This document shows, piece by piece, positions 16,473 through 25,184 of a stretch of 56,284 bases of DNA. The position numbers and the translations under genes are program-made. Numbering within the stretch: the stretch's first letter is position 1; each line of letters begins with the position of its first letter. The notes under the pieces are model-generated. The model did not search any database, was not told the origin of the DNA, and saw only the letters and a program-made list of their open reading frames with translations. This DNA is from an uncultured Clostridia bacterium (lineage in GTDB: Bacteria > Bacillota > Clostridia > Lachnospirales > Anaerotignaceae): NCBI GenBank assembly GCA_910587195.1, contig CAJUKL010000012.1, positions 1 to 56,284 of the forward strand, written 5' to 3'.

Positions 16473-17646
16473 TTTTACCTCCACCTTCAAATTTAGAATA
16501 CTTTCCGCCCCAAACTATATTTTGATAATTTTGTGCATCCGTATCTCCTTCTGTACTAATGCACAGGATATTGGAATTTTTATCTAACTTTAATTTTTTT
16601 TTAAATTCCTCTAATTCCTTATCTTGCAATAAATTTGCCATACAACCAAATCCTGCTGCACCGCTTTCCCCAGAAATAACTGCTGTATCTCCTTTTACGG
16701 GAGCTGCTAACATTCTCATTCCGTCTGCTGCAACATATTCTGGACAGGAAAAAAAGGCTTCTGCATATCCTTTTAAAATATTCCAGCCAATACTACAAGG
16801 CTCTCCGCACGCCAAACCTGCCATAATGGTATCCATTTCTCCTGTAACACAATGCAAATTTCCATCATTTGCCTTTGCTGTTTGATACAAGCAATTTGCT
16901 TTTTGGGGTTCAACTACAATAATGATTGGTTTTTCCTCTTTCCAGTGATTTACAAAAAATCCTGTTATTGCTCCTGCCATACTTCCGACCCCTGCTTGCA
17001 AAAAAATATGTGTTATTTTTTGTCCTTGCAGTTGTTCTATTATTTCTTGCCCTATTGTGGTATAGCCTTGCATAATCCATGTTGGAATATCAGTATATCC
17101 TTCCCAAGCAGTATCTTGTACCACTATCCAACCATTTTCTTTTGCTTTTTGTTCTGAAAATCTTACAGCATCATCATAATTCATATCTGTAATCTCTGCT
17201 GTTGCACCTTCTGCAATAATGTTATGTAATCTTTCTTGACTACTTCCTTTTGGCATATAAACAACTGCTTTTTGTCCCAACTGTTTTGCTGTCCAGGCAA
17301 CACCTCTGCCATGATTGCCGTCTGTTGCTGTTACAAACGTCATAGGTTTTACTTTTGTTTTTAAAATATCCTTTAAATCTTGTCCTGTTTTTTGGCTGAT
17401 ATACTTTGCAATCGCATAACTAGCACCTAATACCTTAAAAGCATTTAATCCAAAACGAAAACTTTCATCTTTGACAAAAATGTGATTGACACCTAATTTT
17501 TTTGCTAAATTTTTTAAACAAACAAGTGGTGTTTTTTGATATACAGAAAAACTTTTATGAAATTCGATTGCTTTTGCATTTAAAAAAGCTGTATCTTCTC
17601 CTTCTTTTTTTTGATTCCATACCATTTCAATTTTTTCTTTTTTCAT
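16462..17646 (-). CDS. dpaL: Diaminopropionate ammonia-lyase
   Basis: A 394-aa PLP fold-type II enzyme converting 2,3-diaminopropionate to pyruvate and ammonia. The motif SFRFGLNAFKVLGASYA holds the PLP lysine (Lys71) and is diagnostic of the YgeX/DpaL family. TATDGNHGRGVAW near 105-117 and QAGVGSMAGAITGF near 217-230 bind the cofactor phosphate and ring. Length matches E. coli YgeX (398 aa). Serine/threonine dehydratases share the fold but lack the SFRFGLNAFK motif. It heads a three-gene operon with a HAD phosphatase and a cupin, not the usual ygeW/ygeY/ssnA neighbours. Confidence 0.93.
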   Translation of the reverse strand: MKKEKIEMVWNQKKEGEDTAFLNAKAIEFHKSFSVYQKTPLVCLKNLAKKLGVNHIFVKDESFRFGLNAFKVLGASYAIAKYISQKTGQDLKDILKTKVKPMTFVTATDGNHGRGVAWTAKQLGQKAVVYMPKGSSQERLHNIIAEGATAEITDMNYDDAVRFSEQKAKENGWIVVQDTAWEGYTDIPTWIMQGYTTIGQEIIEQLQGQKITHIFLQAGVGSMAGAITGFFVNHWKEEKPIIIVVEPQKANCLYQTAKANDGNLHCVTGEMDTIMAGLACGEPCSIGWNILKGYAEAFFSCPEYVAADGMRMLAAPVKGDTAVISGESGAAGFGCMANLLQDKELEEFKKKLKLDKNSNILCISTEGDTDAQNYQNIVWGGKYSKFEGGGKNDV

Positions 17647-17671
17647 TCTACCCTTCCTTTCTTTATATAGT

Positions 17672-17706
17672 AAAAAGTCCCATTATCTAAAAATAAGGGA
17701 CTTTTT
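17672..17706 (-). terminator. Terminator after trmB
   Basis: AAAAAGTCCC (17672-17681) with GGGACTTTTT (17697-17706) and an inner TTAT/ATAA pairing. It starts just past the trmB stop and ends 25 bases before the dpaL start on the same strand. Confidence 0.85.
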
Positions 17707-17708
17707 AT

Positions 17709-18344
17709 TTATTCGTTTCCATATCTCGCTTCCAAGCGATAAATTGGCATTCCTTTTTCTGAAAACTTTTGTTCATATTCTGTCATAATATTATAAGGCA
17801 TATAATCACTATGGTGCAAATCAAAGCAGATATTAGACAAATCCCATTTTTCTGCGCAAAATTCGTTTAAAGAAAATTCAAACAAATTTTTATTATCGGT
17901 TTTAAAAAAGATTTCTCCTTTTTCTCCTAATACTTGACGATAGCTTTGCAAAAAAGTACGATAGGTAAGCCTCCTTTTGGCGCATCTTTTTTTGGGCCAA
18001 GGGTCGCTAAAATTTAAGTAAATTCTTTTTACTTCTCCTGCTACAAATAAATCTGTTAACTGTGCTGCGCTATCGCATAAGAGTGCTAAATTGGGCAAAG
18101 GCTGTTGTATTTTTTTTGCAGCTATGGCAATGACCGTTTTTTGTCTTTCGATTCCTACAAAATTAATATCTGGATAACGGGTTGCATTTTCTATGATAAA
18201 ATTACCTTTCCCGCAGCCAATTTCTATATAAATCGGATTTGTATTTCCAAAATATGCAGACCATTTGCCTTTTTGTACTTCTTTGACAATATGAACATTT
18301 GTTTCTAATTCCTGCTTTGTCCAGGGCTTGTTTCTCATTCTCAT
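17709..18344 (-). CDS. trmB: tRNA (guanine-N7-)-methyltransferase
   Basis: A 211-aa SAM-dependent enzyme forming m7G46 in tRNA. SAM motif I is IEIGCGKGNFI near residues 41-51. FVGIERQK gives the ribose-binding acid. The family signature LNFSDPWPKKRCAKRRL near 108-125 holds the catalytic and tRNA-binding residues, and TDNKNLFEF lies further on. Length is normal. It has its own terminator; the ribosome binding site AAAGGAT is 10 bases from the ATG. Confidence 0.95.
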   Translation of the reverse strand: MRMRNKPWTKQELETNVHIVKEVQKGKWSAYFGNTNPIYIEIGCGKGNFIIENATRYPDINFVGIERQKTVIAIAAKKIQQPLPNLALLCDSAAQLTDLFVAGEVKRIYLNFSDPWPKKRCAKRRLTYRTFLQSYRQVLGEKGEIFFKTDNKNLFEFSLNEFCAEKWDLSNICFDLHHSDYMPYNIMTEYEQKFSEKGMPIYRLEARYGNE

Positions 18345-18395
18345 ACTCGGTTATCCTTTCGTTTTATATCATCATACTATAACCAAGCCCTTCTT

Positions 18396-19637
18396 TCAAT
18401 AGGATTCTTTTATTTTTCTTAACCAATAGCCATAACAACCTGTTTTCATAGTTTCTTTTCCACAAGGTTGAAAACTATCAAACAATAATTTTTCTGCTTC
18501 TTCTCGCATTTCCGGCTGATATTGCGCTGGCACTCCTAAGATATATTCTTTTTCTCCTGTTTTTTGCAAAATAAAATGTTTATATTTTCTATAGGCAAAT
18601 ATGTAAAATAAATTTTTCATCATTTTTATGGAATCCACTGGCAATACCACTAATTCTTCTAGGGCAATACTTTTCCAAACTCCTCTTTCAAACGGCTGTA
18701 TCTCATCATTATGCTGTAATAAATAGGCTATATCTTTCTTTTGTTCTGATATTTGTTCTATTTCGGTTTGTTCCATTTTTGTTGATTCTACTGCTGTTTG
18801 TTCTATTTTCGTTGGTTCTGCTTTTACTTCTTCGATTGCTGTTTTTTGCTGAGGTATTTCTATTTTTGTTATCATTTCTTGAGGCTGCTCTGTTTTTTCT
18901 GTTTTGGGTTGTTCTATAGAGATTTGCTCTTTTCCTTGTATCTGTTGTCTTTCCAACTGAGTCAATATGCCATTTTCTTCTAGCTTTTCTAATTCTTTTT
19001 TAAACTGAAAAAGCATATTTTTAAAATTTTTTTGAAAAGGAGAACTCTCTACTTTTAAATTTACAACATTTGGCTTTTTTTGTTCCTCCACAATATTTTC
19101 TGGCTTTTTAGGCTGTTCTGGTTCTGCTTCATAGGATTGTGGCTTTTGCTCTTTTATTTTTTTTTGTTCTTCTTCTTCCTCTGATAAAATTGCTTCTGCT
19201 GCCCTTAAATCCTGTTCCTCCTGAAATAACTTTTTCCAAGCCACTTTTTCATTAAAATACCCCACCAAAGGCACAATTAAACCATATCCACCCTTAACAA
19301 GCAAAGCTGCTGTATGTAATTCTTCCACACAAAAGCAACTTCTTCCAATTTTTTCCGGGTCAAATTCCCATTTCAATTCGCCTTTTCCATGCTGGTCTAC
19401 ATGGATTACACCGCAAGAAATTCCTTTCATAGCAGTTCCCTTTCCACCGATAAGAAAGGCTTCATATCTTCTTCCATCTGTTAACTTTTTTAACCCTTGT
19501 ACGGAAAATGTAAAACGTCCTGTTTTATTTTTTAGTTCCATTACACAACTGCCCCATGCAGACTGTTGCCCTAAGGAAAATCCTCCTAATTCTTGCTTTA
19601 ACATAATAAATGCTTTATCATATCGTCTATTATACAT
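18396..19637 (-). CDS. Unknown protein with low-complexity Gln/Glu-rich middle
   Basis: I do not recognise this 413-aa protein. The first 130 residues look globular (SVQGLKKLTDGRRYEAFLIGGKG, GISCGVIHVDQHGKGELKWEF), and so do the last 100 (VLPVDSIKMMKNLFYIFAYRKYKHFILQ, ending GYWLRKIKESY). Between them, about residues 150-310, is a charged linker rich in Glu, Gln, Lys, Thr and Pro with near-repeats such as KIEQTAVEST and KMEQTEIEQI. No signal peptide or membrane span is visible, so it is probably cytosolic. The two-domain layout resembles conserved Clostridia proteins of unknown function. It sits between rsmA and trmB with no evident operon partner. Confidence 0.8.
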   Translation of the reverse strand: MYNRRYDKAFIMLKQELGGFSLGQQSAWGSCVMELKNKTGRFTFSVQGLKKLTDGRRYEAFLIGGKGTAMKGISCGVIHVDQHGKGELKWEFDPEKIGRSCFCVEELHTAALLVKGGYGLIVPLVGYFNEKVAWKKLFQEEQDLRAAEAILSEEEEEQKKIKEQKPQSYEAEPEQPKKPENIVEEQKKPNVVNLKVESSPFQKNFKNMLFQFKKELEKLEENGILTQLERQQIQGKEQISIEQPKTEKTEQPQEMITKIEIPQQKTAIEEVKAEPTKIEQTAVESTKMEQTEIEQISEQKKDIAYLLQHNDEIQPFERGVWKSIALEELVVLPVDSIKMMKNLFYIFAYRKYKHFILQKTGEKEYILGVPAQYQPEMREEAEKLLFDSFQPCGKETMKTGCYGYWLRKIKESY

Positions 19638-19711
19638 ATCATCATTCCTTCCAAAATAAGCCCTTACTATTATAAACTTTATGAAAGGAAGGGAAAAAAC
19701 AGAACTATTTT

Positions 19712-20584
19712 TTATACTTGTCTTTTTTCAATTTCACTTGTTAATTGTCCAAACTGTTCTATAGATAATTTTTCTCCTCGTACTTTTTCGTCAAGTCCCA
19801 CAGATTGTATGATTTCTATTAATTCTTCTTTAGAAAGTCCCAGTTCTCCCTGATTATATAAACTATTTAACAATGTTTTTCTTCTTTGTCCGAATGCACA
19901 TTTTACCACATGAAAAAATAATGTTTCATTGATTCCTTGCAAAATAGGCTCTTTTCTCAAATGCAAGGTAATAACTGCGGAGGATACTTTTGGCTTTGGC
20001 ATAAAACAGGAAGGTGGTACAATGGTATTCATTTCTGCCTCACAATAATATTGTACTGCAATCGACAATGCACCATATTCTTTTTTTCCGCATTGTGCTT
20101 GCATACGTTCTGCAACTTCTTTTTGCACCATAACTGTGATGCTTTTTACCTTTCGATGATTTTCTAATAAATCCATAACAATCGGTGTTGTAATATAATA
20201 AGGTAAATTTGCCACAACCTTAATGGAATTTCCATTATTTTCCTGTTCAATCAAAGCATCAATATCTGTTTTTAAAATATCTTGATTTCGTATGTCTATA
20301 TTGGGATACTCTCCTACTGTTTTTTTCAAAATAGGAATCAAATGTTTATCAATTTCTATTGCAATGACTTTTTTAGCATTTTCTGCTAATTCTTGCGTTA
20401 AACTGCCAATTCCTGGCCCAATTTCAAGCACACAATCCTCCTTTGTAATCTGCGCACTTTTTATAATATTTTCTAAAATATTACTATCAATTAAAAAATT
20501 CTGTCCGAAATTCTTTTTAAAATAAAAGCTATTTTGCTCTATAATTTTTTTTGTATAAGATGGTGTTGCAATTCTTTCCATCAT
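19712..20584 (-). CDS. rsmA: 16S rRNA m6,6A1518/1519 dimethyltransferase (KsgA)
   Basis: A 290-aa SAM-dependent methyltransferase that dimethylates two adjacent adenines near the 3' end of 16S rRNA. Characteristic segments are KKNFGQNFLIDSNILENI near residues 23-40, SAM motif I LEIGPGIGSLTQEL near 54-67 and the catalytic NLPYYITTPIV near 126-136 (N-L-P-Y). The C-terminal helical domain is present (FGQRRKTLLNSL). Length is normal. The ribosome binding site GGGAGG precedes ATGATG. Confidence 0.96.
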   Translation of the reverse strand: MMERIATPSYTKKIIEQNSFYFKKNFGQNFLIDSNILENIIKSAQITKEDCVLEIGPGIGSLTQELAENAKKVIAIEIDKHLIPILKKTVGEYPNIDIRNQDILKTDIDALIEQENNGNSIKVVANLPYYITTPIVMDLLENHRKVKSITVMVQKEVAERMQAQCGKKEYGALSIAVQYYCEAEMNTIVPPSCFMPKPKVSSAVITLHLRKEPILQGINETLFFHVVKCAFGQRRKTLLNSLYNQGELGLSKEELIEIIQSVGLDEKVRGEKLSIEQFGQLTSEIEKRQV

Positions 20585-20617
20585 GTTATCCTCCCTTTTT
20601 CTATGCTTTTTTGTAAA

Positions 20618-20850
20618 GAAAGCATGGAATTTTGACGACTGTACTTTAACGTTGAATAGTGGTTTTCAACAAACAACCGCAAAGCAGCATCCGTTGAATT
20701 TTAAAATCTGTTTCCTTAGTAATAAAGGTTTTTTTCCAACTTTTTTCAAAAAAAGTGGCAGAGTTTTAAGTTTTTTGAAACATCAAAAACCCTGAGAGGA
20801 AACACAACAAACTTTTTAAAAAAAGAAGTGTAACATTCTCAAGGTTTTTC
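20618..20850 (-). repeat. Diverged dispersed repeat R3 with terminator-like inverted repeat
   Basis: A decayed copy in reverse orientation. Its GTTGAATTTTAAAATCTGTTTCC segment parallels the AATTTAGAATCTGTTCCG part of the copies at 39.0 and 39.2 kb. Its H1 hairpin is CCAACTTTTTT with AAAAAAAGTGG (about 20737-20759). At the upstream side AAAAACCCTGAGAG and CATTCTCAAGGTTTTT form a long inverted repeat (about 20789-20846) that may terminate the minus-strand gene above it. No gene is seen in 20585-20856. Confidence 0.55.
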
Positions 20851-20856
20851 TATTTT

Positions 20857-21402
20857 TTATTTTCTCATTTTTTTAAATATAACTAAATCCGCCGAATCGC
20901 CAACTGCTATATAGTTTCCACATTTACTAAATCCAAAAGCTTTTAGTTCATACTCATCATAAATAACAGTACATTTTGCAGGGTTCCGTTGCCATGCGCT
21001 CCAGTTAGGTATAAAAATCACTTTTTGTTTTGGCCAAAAAGGTGCTTCTACTTGCAACATATTTCCATCTTTTGAATATTGTCGCAATCCACCACCACCT
21101 TCCCCTGCAATCCGTACCATTTCCTCTCCTAGTTCCTCTGCAAAAACAACCAAATCTTCTTCATCATAATTTTCATCACAATATGTTTTTTTTCCTGTTT
21201 CACAGTTTATTATGCGTTGTCCTTGTGAGGAAATGGAGATTAATTTTTCGGTATGGACATCAGAAAAACCAAGATACATTAAACCACCAACTGCAAACTC
21301 CATCTTTTCCCATCCCTCTGGTACTCTTTCCGGAATTTTAGAAATAAGACTTAATAACCGATTTCTATTTGCTTTTTCTATTTCTTCTATAGAATACATC
21401 AT
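20857..21402 (-). CDS. Conserved-looking protein of unknown function
   Basis: Not recognised. A product of about 181 aa starting at ATG 21402 or 21399; a TTG at 21426 is in frame, but the site GGAGAG at about 21407-21412 favours the ATG pair. The sequence reads as a soluble alpha/beta protein with several short conserved-looking blocks (VPEGWEKMEFAVGGLMYLGF, EMVRIAGEGGGGLRQY, WSAWQRNPAKCTVIYDEYELKAFGF, GDSADLVIFKKM). No signal peptide or membrane span. It follows htrA by only 13 bases on the same strand, so it is probably co-transcribed with it. Confidence 0.8.
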   Translation of the reverse strand: MMYSIEEIEKANRNRLLSLISKIPERVPEGWEKMEFAVGGLMYLGFSDVHTEKLISISSQGQRIINCETGKKTYCDENYDEEDLVVFAEELGEEMVRIAGEGGGGLRQYSKDGNMLQVEAPFWPKQKVIFIPNWSAWQRNPAKCTVIYDEYELKAFGFSKCGNYIAVGDSADLVIFKKMRK

Positions 21403-21415
21403 TTTCTCTCCATTT

Positions 21416-22660
21416 TTATTCTTCAAATTGGTTCATATCTCCAATTAAAACATCTAATTTCACAGAAGTTTCTCCATCTCTTATAACATAAACTTCTGTT
21501 GTATCTCCAATTTTTAAGCCTTTTAAGATTTCAGACAAGCTTTCTGTATCCATTACTTTTCTTCCATTGACTTCTATAATAATATCACCACGCTGCATTC
21601 CTGCTTTTTCCGCATTTCCTTCTGGAATCACCTGCTCTACAATCGCACCAATTGGTAAACGGTATAAACTTGCCATTTCTTCAGAAATATTTTTTACATA
21701 GATACCCATACCCGGCTTTGGTGAAGTACCTTCCTTTAACAATTTGTCTGCAATTTCACTAATATTATTGCTTGCAATCGCGTAGCCAATACCTTCTGCT
21801 GTACCACCTGACACAGATTTTGCCGTATTGATACCAATTACTTCTCCTTGTACATTAACCAATGCGCCGCCACTGTTTCCTTGATTGATAGCAGCATTGG
21901 TTTGTAATACATTTTCCAAGGTACTACCTTGTACAGTAACATCTTTTCCAACGGCACTAATCATGCCATCTGTTGCTGTTAAACCTTCGCCTAATGCATT
22001 TCCGATAGCATAGACATCATCGCCCACTTCTACAGTATCAGAATCTCCAAATTTTGCAACTGTAATTTTTTCTACTCCTGCTTTTTTTAGTTCCTCCTTG
22101 GAAACGGTTAAAACCGCAATCTCTGCATCTTTATCTTTTCCAACTACTTTTGCATTGACTACCTTTTCTCCATCAAAAATGGCAGAAACTTCTGTTGCTC
22201 CTTGTATTACATGATTATTGGTTACAATCCCAACTTTTTCTTCATCCTCATAAAAAACTACACCACTACCAGCACCAGAGCCTTCTACAATTCCCCAAAA
22301 AGATTCTCCTTGCATTTTTGTAGAAATGCTTACTACAGAAGGCATCACCTGTTTAATAACATCTTTTTTGCTCATTGTGGTATTGGAAACAGCCGTTGCT
22401 ACTGGTGCAGAACTAATAGGCGCTGCATTTGTATCTGATGGTAATGTTTTTGAAAAATAATTTTGTGACCAACCTAAACCTACTCCAAAACTTCCGCCAC
22501 CTGCAATACTAATAATCAAACAAGTTGCAATATATTTTGCCCAAGGTCTGTAGCGTTTGCATTTTTCTGCTTTTTTTACTTGCTCATGATAATAACATTT
22601 TTTTTCTTCTTCCGCTATTTCATTATCTTTCATAGTTTCATTTTTTTCTTCCTCAAACAT
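21416..22660 (-). CDS. htrA: HtrA/DegP-family serine protease with PDZ domain
   Basis: A 414-aa membrane-anchored protease for extracytoplasmic protein quality control. A cytoplasmic charged N-terminus (about 1-40) is followed by one membrane segment (about 43-65) and a linker. The trypsin-like domain has the triad His in TNNHVIQG (near 148), Asp in KDKDAEIAVL (near 178) and Ser in NQGNSGGALVN (near 260). A single C-terminal PDZ domain (about 310-400, GAIVEQVIPEGNAEKAGMQRGDIIIEVNG) completes it. This is the usual Gram-positive HtrA layout. The ribosome binding site AGGAGG is strong. Confidence 0.95.
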   Translation of the reverse strand: MFEEEKNETMKDNEIAEEEKKCYYHEQVKKAEKCKRYRPWAKYIATCLIISIAGGGSFGVGLGWSQNYFSKTLPSDTNAAPISSAPVATAVSNTTMSKKDVIKQVMPSVVSISTKMQGESFWGIVEGSGAGSGVVFYEDEEKVGIVTNNHVIQGATEVSAIFDGEKVVNAKVVGKDKDAEIAVLTVSKEELKKAGVEKITVAKFGDSDTVEVGDDVYAIGNALGEGLTATDGMISAVGKDVTVQGSTLENVLQTNAAINQGNSGGALVNVQGEVIGINTAKSVSGGTAEGIGYAIASNNISEIADKLLKEGTSPKPGMGIYVKNISEEMASLYRLPIGAIVEQVIPEGNAEKAGMQRGDIIIEVNGRKVMDTESLSEILKGLKIGDTTEVYVIRDGETSVKLDVLIGDMNQFEE

Positions 22661-22800
22661 AATATTCCTCCTATAATATCACTTTTATGATTTCCTTGTT
22701 CCTTTTTATGAATATGAGTATACTGCACATATTTGAACAAAGTATGAATGGTGCGTAAATAAATATTTAATATCTTTTGTACAAAAAAATAACACAAAAA

Positions 22801-22823
22801 GACTGTCGATATTCTCGACAGTC
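22801..22823 (-). terminator. Terminator of the amino-acid ABC operon
   Basis: GACTGTCGA (22801-22809) pairs with TCGACAGTC (22815-22823) across a 5-base loop. On the minus strand it is followed by TTTTTGTG and a further T-run, right after the ATPase gene. Confidence 0.85.
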
Positions 22824-22839
22824 AAAATTTTGATATATG

Positions 22840-23568
22840 CTACAGTACCATATTTAAAAAATCCTGTGTTCTTTTATTTTGTGGATTTCCAAATACTTCC
22901 TGTGGTGTTCCTTCTTCCACAATATAGCCACCGTCCATAAAGATAACCCTATCTGCTACTTCTCTAGCAAAACCCATCTCATGTGTCACAACAATCATTG
23001 TCATACCTTCTTCTGCTAATTTTTTCATAACATTTAATACTTCTCCTACCATTTCAGGGTCTAATGCAGAAGTTGGTTCATCAAAAAGCATAACATCTGG
23101 CTGCATTGCTAAAGCTCTTGCAATGGCAACTCTTTGTTGCTGTCCACCGGAAAGTTGTGCTGGAAAAGTTTCTGCTTTTTCTTCCAATCCAACTGTTTTT
23201 AATAACTCCATACCTTTTTTTCTTGCTTCTTCTTTTGTCATTTTTTTTCTGTCCACAGGTGCTAACATAATGTTATCAATCACAGATAAATGGGGAAAAA
23301 GATTAAATTGTTGGAATACCATACCAATGTTTTCTCTAATTTTATTAATATCTGCTTTTTTATCTGTCAAATTATAATCATCTACAATAATGGTACCACT
23401 TGTTGGTTCTTCCAAAAAATTTAAACATCTTAAAAAGGTACTTTTTCCGCTGCCAGAAGGGCCTATCAAACAAACAACTTCCCCTTCGTGCACTTCCAAG
23501 TCAATATGCTTTAATACTTTTAAATCTCCAAAACTTTTTTGCAATCCTTCAGCCTTTACTTTTACCAT
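22840..23568 (-). CDS. Polar amino-acid ABC transporter ATPase
   Basis: A 242-aa single ABC module of the GlnQ/HisP class. Walker A GPSGSGKST is at about residues 35-43, the Q-loop VFQQFNLFPHLS near 84-95, signature LSGGQQQRVAIARAL near 133-147, Walker B DVMLFDEPTSALDPE near 154-168 and the H-loop VTHEMGFA near 190. Its start overlaps the end of the permease gene by 20 bases and has AAAGGAG upstream. It is last in a binding protein-permease-ATPase operon. Confidence 0.95.
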   Translation of the reverse strand: MVKVKAEGLQKSFGDLKVLKHIDLEVHEGEVVCLIGPSGSGKSTFLRCLNFLEEPTSGTIIVDDYNLTDKKADINKIRENIGMVFQQFNLFPHLSVIDNIMLAPVDRKKMTKEEARKKGMELLKTVGLEEKAETFPAQLSGGQQQRVAIARALAMQPDVMLFDEPTSALDPEMVGEVLNVMKKLAEEGMTMIVVTHEMGFAREVADRVIFMDGGYIVEEGTPQEVFGNPQNKRTQDFLNMVL

Positions 23569-24214
23569 TGGAAAGTCTCCTTTCGATGATTTGAGATATT
23601 TTTGTTAGTATCATAATAACGATAAAATACACTATCGCAACCATGCCATATGTTTCAAAGCCCCTGAAGGTTCGATTAGCAATTAAAGTACCCACTCTCA
23701 TCAATTCTCCCATACCGATAACGGAAATAATGGAAGTATCTTTTAATGTAATAATAAACTGATTGACTACAGAAGGAATGACAATACGGATTGCCTGCGG
23801 AATAATTACTTTTGCCATTGCCACATGGTAAGGCAAGCCAAGGCTTCTGGCTGCCTCCATTTGACCTTTATTGACTGCGGAAATACCGCTTCTAAATATC
23901 TCTGATAAATAAGCTCCTGCATTTAATGTCAAAACAATAACACTTGCCCAAAAGGAGGGAATTTGTATTTTTAATGCAGAGGCGATACCAAAATACAAAA
24001 AATATGCCTGCACCATAAGTGGTGTACCACGAATTATGCTTAAATAAACGGTTGCAATTCCATTTAATAGTTTAAAATGGGAAATCTTAAAAAAACAAGA
24101 AACCATACCCACAATAATGGCAAAAATCAAGGAAAGCACTGTCAGCTGGAGGGTAAGTGACAGACCTTCCAGTAATCTCGGCAAATTTTGTAAAAAAAAT
24201 TCATAAAAGCTCAT
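23549..24214 (-). CDS. Polar amino-acid ABC transporter permease
   Basis: A 221-aa inner-membrane permease of the HisM/GlnP family. The hydrophobic segments are spaced for about five helices. The family motifs are TVYLSIIRGTPLMVQAYFLYFG near residues 55-76 and the EAA loop EAARSLGLPYHVAMAKVIIPQAIRI near 141-165, which contacts the ATPase. The single permease gene suggests a homodimer in the membrane. Confidence 0.94.
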   Translation of the reverse strand: MSFYEFFLQNLPRLLEGLSLTLQLTVLSLIFAIIVGMVSCFFKISHFKLLNGIATVYLSIIRGTPLMVQAYFLYFGIASALKIQIPSFWASVIVLTLNAGAYLSEIFRSGISAVNKGQMEAARSLGLPYHVAMAKVIIPQAIRIVIPSVVNQFIITLKDTSIISVIGMGELMRVGTLIANRTFRGFETYGMVAIVYFIVIMILTKISQIIERRLSNGKSKG

Positions 24215-24236
24215 ACTCTATTACCCCTAGCTTTGA

Positions 24237-25031
24237 TTACTTTGTGTAACTGTCTACGATTTCTTGATATTTTCCATTTTCTTTAATATTTGCGAAACCA
24301 TCATTAAATTTTTGTAATAATTCTGCATTTTTTCCTTTTGCTACTGCAAAACCATAAGAATTACCTGCTTCTTGTTTTTCATTGAGTTTTAAAGGCAATC
24401 CCTGTTGAATACCATAAGCAATAACTGGATAATCTTCAAAGCAAGCAACAGAGTTTCCTACAGTAACATCTTGATACATACCATTGGAATCATCAAATAC
24501 AACCATTTCAAAACCATATTCCTCTTTGATACTATCTGCAAAAGCATAGCCTTCTGTACCAACTTTTACAGCAACTTTTTTGCCTGCTAAATCTTCATAA
24601 GATTTAATATCTTCATTTGTTGCAGATACTGCCATAACGACTGCAGAATCATAATATGGTTCTGAAAAATCATATCTTTCTTTTCTTTCTTCTGTAATAC
24701 TCATTCCTGCAATCATACCATCTGCTTGTCCTGCTTCAACTGCTTGCAATGCTGCACTAAATCCAAGCACTTGTAAATCCACTTCAAAACCTTGGTCTTG
24801 TGCAATGGCTTCCAATATGTCAATGTCAATTCCTACAAAATTACCATTTTCATCTTCAAATTCAAAGGGTGCGAAGGTTGTGTCTGTTGCAATTTTATAT
24901 GTTTTCACTTCACCAGATGGTGTTTCTCCAGTAGAATCCTCTGCTGGTGTATCTCCGCCACCACAAGCTGCAAGCCCCATTACCATTGTGAAAGACAGCG
25001 CAATCGCTGCTACTGATTTAAATAATTTCAT
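24237..25031 (-). CDS. Amino-acid ABC transporter substrate-binding lipoprotein
   Basis: An extracellular, lipid-anchored solute-binding protein of family 3. The frame is open upstream to 25181, but AAGGAG at 25041-25046 and a proper signal peptide place the start at ATG 25031 (264 aa). Residues 1-22 form the signal with lipobox GLAAC (lipid-modified Cys23). A linker rich in Gly, Ser, Thr and Glu follows. The mature domain begins YKIATDTTFAPFEFEDENGNFVGIDID, with the ligand-binding Asp/Arg region near GMIAGMSITEERKERYDFSEPYYDS. That places it with polar amino-acid binding proteins (Gln/His/Cys type); the exact ligand is not determined. Confidence 0.94.
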   Translation of the reverse strand: MKLFKSVAAIALSFTMVMGLAACGGGDTPAEDSTGETPSGEVKTYKIATDTTFAPFEFEDENGNFVGIDIDILEAIAQDQGFEVDLQVLGFSAALQAVEAGQADGMIAGMSITEERKERYDFSEPYYDSAVVMAVSATNEDIKSYEDLAGKKVAVKVGTEGYAFADSIKEEYGFEMVVFDDSNGMYQDVTVGNSVACFEDYPVIAYGIQQGLPLKLNEKQEAGNSYGFAVAKGKNAELLQKFNDGFANIKENGKYQEIVDSYTK

Positions 25032-25184
25032 TCTTTTCATTCTCCTTTTATTAATATTTATTATACCAAGAATACAAATGCCCCTCCGCAAATGTTTCCT
25101 GATGATGCCTACTCTTTCTATTATATTGTTTTCTATGAATATACACAAGAGTAAATCATAAAAAATATGCTGATTTTTCATTCT
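25032..25184 (-). promoter_or_regulatory. Promoter and leader of the amino-acid ABC operon
   Basis: On the minus strand a TATAAT lies about 90 bases upstream of the lipoprotein ATG, with a weak TTGTGT 17 bases before it. The leader between them and the gene is less AT-rich than its surroundings and contains GGAGGGG about 50 bases upstream of the ATG. I could not fold it into a known riboswitch. Confidence 0.4.

Noticed and set aside
16462..17646. Threonine dehydratase or serine deaminase instead of diaminopropionate ammonia-lyase
   Set aside because: The lysine motif SFRFGLNAFK and the length are those of DpaL/YgeX.
25032..25184. Possible riboswitch in the leader of the amino-acid ABC operon
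   Set aside because: The leader has a less AT-rich patch, but I could not form conserved stems of lysine, glycine, glutamine or SAM classes, and no terminator follows.
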